From contig JASJZC010000006.1 of NCBI GenBank assembly GCA_037178855.1, positions 3,534,001 to 3,598,000 of the forward strand: a stretch of 64,000 nucleotides of DNA, given 5' to 3'. Origin of the DNA: Oscheius sp. JU75. Its lineage: Eukaryota > Nematoda > Chromadorea > Rhabditida > Rhabditidae. How positions within the stretch are numbered: position 1 is the first letter of the stretch; each line of letters opens with the position of its first letter. Positions 35,546 to 46,298 of the stretch are shown in pieces. The translations under genes were made by a program, and so were the position numbers. Below the pieces are notes generated by a model. That model ran no database searches. It saw only the letters and a list, made by a program, of their open reading frames with translations, and was not told the origin of the DNA.

Positions 35546-36270
35546 AAATTGCGGTACCGCAGCTTTGGTCAAAGAGATATAGTGGGATGAGCATATAAAA
35601 TATAGTGGTGTAGGACCCGAGTTCCATTCCTCTGCTATTCTACATCTCCCTCAAAACCTTTGCCTTCCCCTCGCTTCTCCAATTTGACAGAAACATTGAA
35701 TGGTGGGAAGAGCTGAGCCGGAGCTGATGAATCTTTCAGTATTTTGCCACGCCCCTCCTCCTCACATAAAATAGTCCAATTATTACCCAAATAAGCCTCG
35801 GGGACCAGGCTGATCGCAGAAGATCGGTCCATTCTAGTTCAAAGTGGCTTCCCGCACAGCTGTTTACTTCGAGAGCTCTTTCGAACCCCCATCAAAAATC
35901 GTCAGTCACGGTTCACCAAGTTCCGGATGTGCTAGAACTCACAGCCTGGTGGCCACTCACTAACACAGCATTTGACATTTTGCCCGATCCAAAATACTGA
36001 ACGTTCAAAACATTTGCGCAAAATACTTATGAGATACCTAGGATAAAATCCTGAAAACTGTGTGCGTGAAAACAATGACGAAGGTCAATTATCCGCTTAG
36101 AGTCGCGCGAGAGGAGCATCTCTCTAATCCGAAAAAACGACAACATTCACCTCAGCGTGATATTTTGAGACTGTTTACTGAGGCTTGTTCTGAGTGATTC
36201 TTTCACCTTCCCCCCAGGTTCTACCCTCTATGTTTCAGACCCTCAAGTTTCCCTGAATATTCCCAAAAGA

Positions 36271-36328
36271 ATTTCAAGAGCTTCCACTAGTTCGGGCCAA
36301 GGCCCGAACTAGTGGAAGGTCTTGAAAT
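36271..36328. repeat. Near-perfect 28-nt inverted repeat
   Basis: Arms 36271-36298 and 36301-36328 match at 27 of 28 positions with only two bases (AA) between them. Inner sequence is ctagttcgggcc. No second copy was seen in the window. Confidence 0.85.
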
Positions 36329-38460
36329 TGACTTTACTTGTGGGATGAGAACTCTTTGTATCGAGCTATTGGTATCTTTTGGGAACACTTTGTCCTCTGA
36401 ACCGTATACAGTCTGTAATCACCGAGAAAAGACTGGGTTGAACGATTTGTTAGTCCCAAGACCACTGGCAGTAGTCCTTTGAAAGACATTTTGGTAGACA
36501 GCTTGCACCAATCGTGCTTTTTTAAATTTGGATTCCACCCAGACAATGATCACAGCGTTTCAGCATTTGATACTCAGTAAAGCATCGGATAAAAATGGCG
36601 GGAAAAGCCAGAGTCTAAGAACATTTGCATTGAAAAGGTCGGATCCGATAAAGGCACTGATCATACTTGGGTCAAACTTTACTCGACAGTTTTGCTCATA
36701 TCCTGTACTGAAGTTTTGGCCATCTACCCTCACTGGTCCTTTTCCTATCTGGTCAATTTTTAGAAGTCGCCTTATGTCTGCCCACTTGTTTTTCTTTCTT
36801 TCTCTCTCTCTCCCTAATCCCCGTCATATTCCAATTACAAAAATGATTCCTCGTCTAATCCCATTCCTCTCACCCTCGTAGTACACCTACCGTACCAATT
36901 TGCAAGCTTAGTTAGAGCCGCTTGAAAAGTGTGACTGTCCCCACACGTGTTGCTATTTTTGCCCCGAACGAGGTTGGCACTAATTTAACCTTGTTAAGCT
37001 TGTCACATGAGTCAGGAGTGGAAGTCATCCCTGTAGTAGCGGCTACGAGGAACTTCCTTTTTTTTCGAGAGAGAGCCAACTACTCACATTCTGTCAGCTC
37101 GTATCCGTTTCCGTCTTCTCCGTTTTCTCTCTGCTCAGGAAAACATTGCAAGCCCCAAATACTGTCTCATGATTACAGACACGATTAGTCACGGAATATC
37201 ATAATGTCCGAATTATTTAGAAGGGTAAAGAGATGAGAAGGACAGTTTGCGAGAAAAGTGGACACGCAAGGAGGTTATTCTCGCTATTGCGCTCAAATGC
37301 CCAAAGTTGGTCCACAGTTCAAAAATTGGGGGGGGGGAACGCCAAAAAAGTTAATGCAAAAGAACCCCGCGGAGTATAAACAATAGCAGATAATTGCAGA
37401 GGTAGTGGAAAATTCCTATGTTGAAACAGCAACGGTAAATCTCCTAGATTTCGATACCATTTTCACATTCTAGGGCTTCACGCTGAATTCAATAAACATA
37501 GTTAGAATCTCTAAAAATGACTGAATTACGTCAGAAAACCCAATTTTGGGTGACTTCGTAAAAGCGCGGCAAAAATTCAAACGAAGAGGCCGTCTGCCAA
37601 ATTCAGAAATCATTATCAGTTATCAAGAATGGCTAGAAATAGCTAAATTTTGTTTTTTAAACACATTTTTAAAGCCCAATTCTATTTCATTCTCTTTTTT
37701 ACAGATTACCATTTTCGTTACAGGACCCATGTACTTTGAACTGACTGAAATCACAGCCCCATTGCCTCTTTCTGACTGTTTTCGTGAAGCCTCTTTATAT
37801 TTATCTTGGTGTCCATTACAGGCCCACGCGACCCTGAACGTCTCTTTCTCTCCTTTCTGACTCTCAGAGAATCTTCCGTGTCCTATTCCCTGAGTCAGAA
37901 GACGTTCTCATAAATTCTGATGGAATCGCAGTCTGGTATCCAGATATTTATGAGCAGCTGCGATTAGGGGCAAAGAACCACATACTCGTGTCTATCTCGA
38001 CCCACGCGTGACGTGTCTCGGGAAGATACATTTTCTCATTCTTATTTTGGTCCTGTTCACTGAGATGTAATGTAAAAGTTTGTTTTTCTCACCTGGTCCT
38101 CTGGTCACAAAGAGTCTCTCTACGTGTCTGTTTTTGAAACCTCCAGTGTCATATCGCCCCGAGTCTCTAGCTCTCTAATTAGCGAAACCTCACGTCCCTC
38201 CGGCCATAGAGTAGTTTCGCTCTTCTTCGTACTTCCCGTTATTTTGAGAATGAGACACACTCAAAAAGGGCATTCTCGGCTGCACTTAAAAGGACTCAGA
38301 AACCTGATCTTCGAAGGCTATTCAAACACACAACTTGATGAGAACACCTAATATCTGGGCACACTATTCAGGACCTCTCTTCAATGAGATAGTACGGTTG
38401 GCACCCATTAGCTCGAAGTACTGATTTTGTGAGCCTATTTTCAGGCTGAAAATCAAACTT

Positions 38461-38541
38461 CCATTTTTATGATGTTTTACAAAGTTGTAGATCAGACCAA
38501 AATCTACAGCTTTTCAGAACAATCAGTTTTGGACCTGGAAC
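38461..38541. repeat. Palindromic hairpin family, copy 4
   Basis: Left gatgttttacaaagttgtag, right aatctacagcttttcagaac, then ttggacctggaa; same family as the copy at 27651. The adjoining ggttcaattccc (38553-38564) resembles a tRNA B box but has no partner A box. Confidence 0.6.
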
Positions 38542-40066
38542 TGGGCGGATAGCCCCAGGTTCAATTCCCACTCAGCGCGTCAGACTATCCTTTGAATCTC
38601 TCCCCTGGGTCCTCAGAAAAAATTACAAAACTGTCAAAAACATGTTGATTGAATCTATTTTTCATCTAATCAAAATGGGTCTTTTCAATTCGGATGACAC
38701 TCGCCTATTGCCGATAAGTCAACTGTATAAAATATGTTATGTCGGTAGTCCTCTTAGTCTTCAGTCCCGCGTGTGATTACTTGTTTTCGCGCCTTTTTGA
38801 ACTCGCCTACAGTTTTCAAACTGGACTTGTGACCCTCTTTTCAAAATTAATGATCTCGTACGTGAGTCTCTAATTGGACTCTCTTCATCGCCCTCCTATT
38901 TTGACTGAGTCTTTGAATTCCAGTCTGATTTATTATTATTCGCTCCCAATGAGAAAAAAAAACTCAGAGATCGACGGAAAATTATACATATACTTGTTAG
39001 GGATGAGGTCTCTGAGCAGGCACCAATAAGTACACCTACCTATCCTACGCAAAATATTGTCTCGTTTTAGGGAGAGACATGAGGAAATGTTTATCAAATG
39101 TTTATCATTTCCTCGTTAGAGACATATGGTAGTCTAATAGGGTTAATGGCATCGACTTAAGCGCGTATTTCCGCGTTGTGAATGACTGAAATACAAAAGA
39201 TGAGGGATTTCGTCGCAGGACCTACCGCATTGAATAGTTTTTTCTTGTCGCCAATTTGAAATATGTACGGCTTCTTTGCTGTACTGTAGCTTACTGCAGA
39301 TTACTATATCTGCAGTTTCCTAGCATATGATCCTCAGCCACCGTAATCCTGGCACTTCGATATAATTTGCGATTTCGGATTACTGTAGCTGAAAACTATA
39401 TACCTATTTTTAAGTGGACGCCAAGTCCACGTACAGAGAATTCTCTCCATGTCCTCTCACACGAAAAACGTCAGTTGTGTGACAATTGGCCATTATATCC
39501 ATTAGAATCGCTTCATTAGGCTGTGAAAGTGTTCTTCTCTCGATTTAGCTCATCAAAAATGGCCTCTCCTCCTCCTCGCCATATTTCCCCAACCGACCGA
39601 CCACACAATCGCATTATTCGGAGCGACAGCGCGCCTGGTCCCAAAGTCAAGTGTCGCACCTGTCCACTCACTCCGCTCATTCGATTTTAGTTTATTAGAA
39701 AATGTTTCATTTTGCCCGAAGAGCAGTAGGGTCCAATCGCTGTTTTCCGCTCCTGATTCACAGATTGCATGTTTTTGGAAAAGGAGATCCGTTTCCGCTT
39801 CCCACGTCTCCTTTACCGTACACCTACGCTGAAATTACTGTAGTTTCCCGCTAGAAACTGGACTGCTGGAATAGGCTTACAATCCTTTAAAAGTTGCTCA
39901 AGCTCGAGCTTCAGCCATTTCGCGCCAGTTTAAACTCAAACCACTTGGCTAAGTATCCAATGCTGTCACTGTATACGGGTCTTGCAGCAAATAGTTTAAA
40001 AGGTCTGTAAGTTAGAAACATTTCCTTCCAAAAGAAAGCTTTTATTGTGTTCACTCCTACAGCCCA

Positions 40067-40118
40067 ATATTAGGGAAGAGAGTCTAAAAAATAGAAAGGT
40101 ATTACTGACGCAATGGGT
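40067..40118 (+). repeat. Direct repeat, unit 1
   Basis: About 52 nt (tattagggaagagagtctaa ... actgacgcaatgggtg) repeated at 41186-41237 with only a few differences, in the same orientation and upstream of the receptor gene. Confidence 0.8.
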
Positions 40119-41185
40119 GATCATTTTTATGTGCATGTCCATTTGAAAAAGTTCTGCAGACACCAGTCATTTGTCGCCCCTTCCGCCCCCAGTTCTGATC
40201 CTCCCGCCCTTGTAAAGACTGATTTATTGAGGGCTCCCCATTTGAAAGAGGAGATACAATTAGGATTCCAAGTCCCTCTCCTTTGTGTTTACTCTGAAGA
40301 AGTAGGGCATCAAACATTCTCTCTCTAAAAATGGTCGTGTTCCAATCAAGCAGACTCCAAAAACAGACTCGCACTCTCGCCCGTTTCCTCTTTTTTGCTC
40401 CAGTCTGAAAACTTCCAAATTTCTGTTCTTTCGAACCAAATAAGTTAATTATTCTTGATCACTGGTGCAGTATTGTTTACCGCTACTGCTGCAACAGATG
40501 GAAAGATAATATGCGGATATTGTTTTCGTGTTCGTTCAGCTGTTTCCCCCATCTTGGGATTAATTCTGCAGTCTCCTTGTTCTAGAATTAGCATTTAGTT
40601 GAGAGGGTCTTGTTCTGGAAGGGCAGCATCATACATTGGATCTTAGAGTTCTAATGACAGAAAAACAATATTCCAGCTGGGTTAGCCTTCAACTCCTTTC
40701 TCATCGCTTGAGATCACTGTGAGCGTTGATAGAACTTGTCATGCTCAGACAGAATCTGAGATGGTTGTGACAGACTAACAGTCGAACACATGTATTTTAC
40801 TTACCCCGAGTCTAGTTTAGCCGATTTCTAGCTAATTATTTACCTGGTACATGGTCGGTGTTGACCGAGAGCTATCCCAGATGTCTCGGGAACTCGGGTT
40901 CATGCTTATTCTGCCCACTTGTTACCTAGCAGAGCCAGTCAATGTTTACCACGATTTGTCAATTGATTGGAAAAGAGATAGCACACTTCCAATACATTTG
41001 TAGAAACCATACTGTTTTCTATTATTGCTTACTTTCCCCTAGACAACTGTGCCCCTTGGTCTTTATCTTCCTGACCTCTCTCTCCGGCTAAAAAGAGCGT
41101 AGCTTCCGGATTGTTTCGGTCGACTGGCTCCTCTCATTCACACGCTTCTCTGACGAAAACATCCATTTAAATTGTCTGATTCACA

Positions 41186-41237
41186 TATTAGGGAAGAGAG
41201 TCTAAAAGATAGAAGGGTACTACTGACGCAATGGGTG
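41186..41237 (+). repeat. Direct repeat, unit 2
   Basis: Second copy of the unit at 40067-40118. It ends about 190 bp before the GPCR start codon. It could be a duplicated regulatory element or a transposon remnant. Confidence 0.8.
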
Positions 41238-41428
41238 GGCTCGCTGTTATTAGTCTTGTTATCCCCCCTTCCAGTACAAATTGTAGCGTTACCGATCGTT
41301 GAAACATCAGCCCGGTTCTTATTCCCATCTAGTTAACCGCATTCTTCTCATTTCCCCGATATTTCCTCTGAACATGCGGGGATTCCACGAAAAGCTCAGC
41401 CTCGGAATAACTCACTTTTCATTTCAGC

Positions 41429-44400
41429 ATGTCCAATGACTCGGAATGTCTCAATCTCAACGAGGAGTTATGGTTTTTTCGAGGCGATTACACTACAAGA
41501 GTTGGTTTAACTTAGTTTCGATTCACGAAATCCTTTCAGCCACCGACAATGGCCATCTTCGGACTCTTCTACGCTATGATAATCGTCTGCGGAGTCATCG
41601 GAAACACATGCGTCATACTGGCCATTACGAGAAACAAGTAAGTTTTGACTCAGTTTTCTTGAAAGTCAGGAATCCTTTTGCAAGAGACCAATCAAAGACA
41701 TGTGGGGTGAGATTCGTGGAAATGACGAGATATTACGGAGATTTGCAATGGCTTCCGGAACTAGAGAGTCTTGAGGTCATTACAGGGAATCCTCATTGTA
41801 ACTAGGGACTGTTCAAAGTTTACTGATCGTTGATAACTTCGAGAGGGAAGGTGAACATTATGGGATTCAATACATCGCAATTACTGCCAAGGGTCAAACA
41901 TTTGGCATGAAACAATATAAAATTTAATCACTAAGCTTTGGATAAGGAATAAGGTAATCATGTGGAATTTTCCTAGTAACTGTAGCTTTAAAGAATGAGA
42001 AGGTAGTCTTGGTCTTGAAGCGGTCATAAATCTTCTAAATATTATGTACTAGCATATGGTAACCTCAAAAAGTTCAAACAGGACTTGGGATGTAACAAGG
42101 AGATGTTAGGATCCGTATTCTGATGTGCTATAGTCATGGTACAATATTCTGTATAAAAAATCTTTTACAGAACACTCCAAACCGTGCCGAACATGTTCAT
42201 CCTCTCCCTTAGCTGTTCTGACATCGTCGTCTGCTGCATCTCTGCCACCATCACTCCCATCACTGCCTTCCGAAAAGAATGGATTTTCGGAGCTGCTTTG
42301 TGTCGGATAGCTCCATTCATTGCGGGCATCTCGCTATGTTTCTCTACCTTCACCCTGACAGCCATCTCCATCGATCGGTACATGTTGATCCGGTTCCCGA
42401 TGAAGAAACCACTGTCACATCTTCAGGCGATGATGGTCATCGGGGTACCACTGTTTGGTAGTCAAGGCAAAAATCTTTTCAGTTCATCTGTCTTCTGGCC
42501 GCTTCCATCTCATCTCCAATCATGTTCAAACAAAAACTCGGTCCTTTCGCCAACTTCTGCGGAGAATACTGTACCGAGGACTGGAGCGGGAATGAGAATC
42601 AGAGACGGATGTATGGTACAGCTCTGGTCTGTGTTCAGTTGGTCGTTCCCCTGATCATTATCTGCATATCCTATACTGCCATCTCCCTAAGAATAGGACA
42701 AAGTATGATCCTCAAGGGAGCCAAGAAGCAGAACAATGATAATTGGGAGGTAGTCGAGAGTGAAAGGCTCCGGAAAACAAACAAAATTGCAGGTCCAGTT
42801 GACTGACCAGCAAAGGATGGCTGTCCGAAGGAAGCAGAGAACAAACAGGATGTTAATCGGGATGGTGGTCGCCTTTTCTTTGAGGTAAGAGCGATTCGTT
42901 CTAGACCTAGCCGTTTGAACACTTGATACATAGACCGGCCCCACATTTCCAGTCCACAAAAGACATTTTTCAGTTTAATGATCTTCTAGAAAGTTGTAAA
43001 TGTTGATTTTGCCTACAACTTTGTAGTACATCGCGGAATTGGAAAATCACATCTGGGGGCCCGATATGACGTTGAGAAAGTCTTCGCCTCAAACCAATGT
43101 TTTCTGATCTTACGGTCTCAGCAGGCCCACTCGTGGCTCGGTGAGATGGTGAGAACAGTAGACATCGGATGTGAGACTTGGTGCCAGTTCTACGTCATTA
43201 TGCAAACATTTTCCAGCTTCACAATGTACTGCTAAGGTGTTGATTTTGTCCTGGTCTACAACTTTGTAGAACATCACACAACGAGAAACGAAACTAGCCT
43301 TGAACCTGAAAATAGGCTTTGAAATGATGGCGGTCTTTTGATAGGGAAATAACGCTCTCGGAAAGAAGGGAGACAGTCACTGCATGGGTCAAATGTCATT
43401 TTTCCAGTTGGATCTGGTCGGTCTCATTCAACGTCCTCCGCGACTACGACTACCTCCCCGAATGTGTCAAAGAGCAAGAGTATCTCTTCGGAATCGCAAC
43501 TCACTGCGTCGCCATGACCTCGACAGTAAACCTCTTCTATAATACCCAAAATAAACCCTTATCAGGTCTGGAACCCCCTGCTATACGCCATGCTCAATCT
43601 CCAACTCCGAGCTGCCTTTGTGGATCTGATGCCCGAATGTCTGCGCCAGTACTTTGGAATGACGCAGGAGAAGAGCTCCCCGCTGATCGGGGAGACAGCT
43701 TCGCGACTAACGCACACAAAGTACGGTGCTAATGGATCTACGCAGACGCAGGTAACGGGGAAACATTGTGTCGCACGTGACTTCTACCTCTACTATTTTT
43801 CTCTTCTTCTGAACACGAAGCACTCCAAAGAACGAGAGAACGCCGGCCAAGGGACACCTAGAGCTGATATTTTTAGAATAGGAAGGGTACTTTTGTGAGA
43901 CACGGACAGCCCAAAGTATTCAAATCTCTGGTAATTACAAAGCTACTGTAGGTAAAGCTACAAAGCAAAAGTTACTGTATGGAATTCCGAAACAATTGCT
44001 AGTAACAAAATTTTGTTTCAAAACACTGTAATTAGGCGCATATTTCGTATTGGCTACAGTACCTACTGAGCTTCGGTGGCAAGCTAAAAAGGCCGTCTGT
44101 GTATCATGAAAGAACCAATGAAAGCTACTGACTAGGGAGATTTCCAAATCCTGACCAGTACTTGACTCTCTCCTGGTTACTGACCATGTCCAGTCAGATC
44201 CCTTATGAACTAACTCTTCTTTTGATAGATCAGTGACTCTCACCCTGTACTGTCTCGAGATTTCTTTCTCAACCATTCTACCCGTACCGTATCGAGAGTT
44301 ATTTTCTAGATCGAAATCTCCTGAGAGTCCATTTCTCGACTACCTGACTAACGTAAGGTTTCATTCATTCCCTGATACGACTTTTTTAACTTTACACACC

Positions 44401-45865
44401 CAGACTGCAGTGGCGCTTACCCCTAGAAACCAATGAAAATGATCTAAATGACTCTTTTTAGACGTCCGATATGTCCATTCTGTCCTCTGGGGTAAGTTTT
44501 GTGCGGAACCCTTAGACAACTCACACATTCATATAAGTGTTAGCCGTTCGTTGAGTGACTCCCGTTAGATTTCTTTCCCGTTTTCTTTCTCTTGGTGTCC
44601 CGAAAGAGCCGTGGCATGTAGGCATGTGGACAAGATCAGAGAGCATGTCTCGATTTCTCTTCTTCTCCTCTTCCACACTTCGAACGACGAGAAGGGCACG
44701 TGCACGCAAGTTGCTCCGTTACTTCTTTTTATATTCTTACTATCGTTCGTTTTAAATTCTGAAGGCGGGGACCGAACAGTTAGCAAATCGTTATAAAGTA
44801 CAGGGAAACCTAAAAATCATATGATATACTGTAGCTGTCTTTCGACACCGACTGATAAACACTGAGGCTTTAGTTATTGACAGATAGCACTACCAGAAGA
44901 TTAAAAGGAACTGTGAGCGTGTTAAAGTGTGAGTCAGGTGACCGATCCATAGAATAGAGCTACGGTAAAAGATCAAAAAGAACACTGTAACTGAGAATGT
45001 CATGTATACAGTAGTTACTTCAGCTTATCCGAAGGCTATTTTTCTCGTGAGACAGCTCTGTTAGACTACAGCTTCTTCAGTTTTTCCCAGTACAAGCTAA
45101 CAATTCCTAACTCTCCTTCAACGATAATAGTTACTCTTATCTCAGTCTCACTTGGGATTGTTCTCAATTCAGTAACAATCTAATTCTTCAGAAGAAACTC
45201 TTAGTAGTCGATAGGAACGGGACAGGCAGTGGCCCTTGTCACAAGAGCTGTTTGTCACATCATGCTCTTACTAGGCTTCATATCCTGAAAATTTTTCTGA
45301 CGAGGCTTAGCATACCGACTAGTAAATCCACAGACTCAAAAATTTACAGTTAGTAAGTCAAGTTAGCATGAGAGATAGACACTGTTCCGTCCCCTCAATG
45401 AAAGACCTTTCACAGTTTTTCCCCAAATCTCCAAGCACCAATCTCAACCGAATCTCTTTCAGACCCTCCGGCCGGCTGCGATCACTGTTTCAACACGACC
45501 CAACGGTGGCCCAGCAGTCTCAGCTGTTGTAGACGAGTCCTCCTTGACCCTCTCCTCCCGTCCAATTAGTCGTGCCTCTTCACGTCTCAGTCAGCGCGGT
45601 AGCCGAAAGGTTTCAGCCATCAAAGTCTTCCTCCAGGTTAGTTTTTCCCCTTTCCCGCTAAAAAACAAGTTTCCAGAACATTCAAAATGACGACGAGCAG
45701 CTGCTGATCGACACGGATTCGAACAATTCCTCGGATTCACAGCCTCCGCTACTCGATTCTCCTCCCAGCTCGGAGGAGCTCCGTCGGAAGAGCACAGCCG
45801 GCTGTGTTCGTGTCTCCCGCAGCCCCGAATACTTTTCCATGCTCGTTCGTAACAGCTCCTTCTGA
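41429..45865 (+). CDS. Neuropeptide receptor, NPY/NPF-like class A GPCR, 499 residues
   Basis: Ten exons join in phase: 41429-41500, 41540-41637, 42171-42444, 42483-42749, 42793-42884, 43408-43525, 43566-43751, 44462-44491, 45463-45636 and 45677-45865. Seven helices are visible. Class A landmarks: SLSCSD (D74, 2.50), W94-x-FG before C101 (3.25), IDRY (125-127), and NPLLY (310-314) in TM7. The C-terminal tail is long and Ser/Thr-rich. The overall pattern is that of neuropeptide Y/F receptors, so it should couple an extracellular peptide to G proteins at the plasma membrane. TM6 reads SWIWSVSFN: the usual CWxP proline is Trp271. The first donor (GTTGGT at 41501) is non-standard, so exon 1 is the least certain; further 5' exons are possible (31170, 33354). 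Confidence 0.85.
42964..43050. repeat. Palindromic hairpin family, copy 5 (in GPCR intron 5)
   Basis: Starts atttttcagtttaatg, left core ttctagaaagttgta, right core cctacaactttgtagtacat, ends cggaattggaaaatcac. Halves are imperfect reverse complements. Confidence 0.65.
43207..43285. repeat. Palindromic hairpin family, copy 6 (in GPCR intron 5)
   Basis: Starts attttccagcttcacaatg and has the right core gtctacaactttgtagaaca. The left arm is diverged. It lies about 160 bp from copy 5 in the same intron. Confidence 0.6.
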
Positions 45866-46298
45866 GTACTTATCATCTTTCCACGGTTTTGTATCATCTC
45901 CCTCCTTGCCTACGGGTCCCCCCAAGAATAATATTCCTATTGTGATCAAGAGATTAAATTTATGGTGAACGAATCCACTCCCACATGTCAAAGGGCATGG
46001 ACACAGTTGGGAAGAAAGGGAGAGAAGGAAAATCGTTAATAAGGTAAGCTTACACAAAACGAGAAAAACCAACACATAGCTAAATTCTTAGTCTAGAGAG
46101 ATTCTGAATAGAGAGAGAAGGAGCACTCTGTGTGAGATTCGCAAGCAAAATTAGATCAGCAGCAGTAGGAAGTCAAGAAGCAGCTTGGGGGATTTTTGTA
46201 CAGGAGAACTGGGAAAGGAGGAGGATAGGTACAGACACACGGGGTTAGAGACACTGGTCAGAGAGAGAGAGAGAGAGAAAAAAAAAATGGGCAACGTG
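45866..46298. other. 3' intergenic stretch between convergent genes
   Basis: 433 nt between the GPCR stop and the ECT2 stop on the opposite strand. It includes a GA tract and A run (46259-46286). No gene seen. Confidence 0.6.

Larger units (their letters stand above)
33393..41428. other. 8 kb without a recognisable gene, upstream of the GPCR
   Basis: No supportable gene on either strand. It contains the hairpins at 33861-33906 and 36271-36328, palindromic-family copies at 35465-35545 and 38461-38541, an ACTGTAGC-rich patch at 39270-39400 and a 52-nt direct repeat (40067-40118 and 41186-41237). If the upstream candidate exons are real this is a single 8-kb intron. Confidence 0.5.

Noticed and set aside
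38540-38590. Possible tRNA (B-box-like ggttcaattccc)
   Set aside because: No A box at the right distance and no acceptor-stem pairing.
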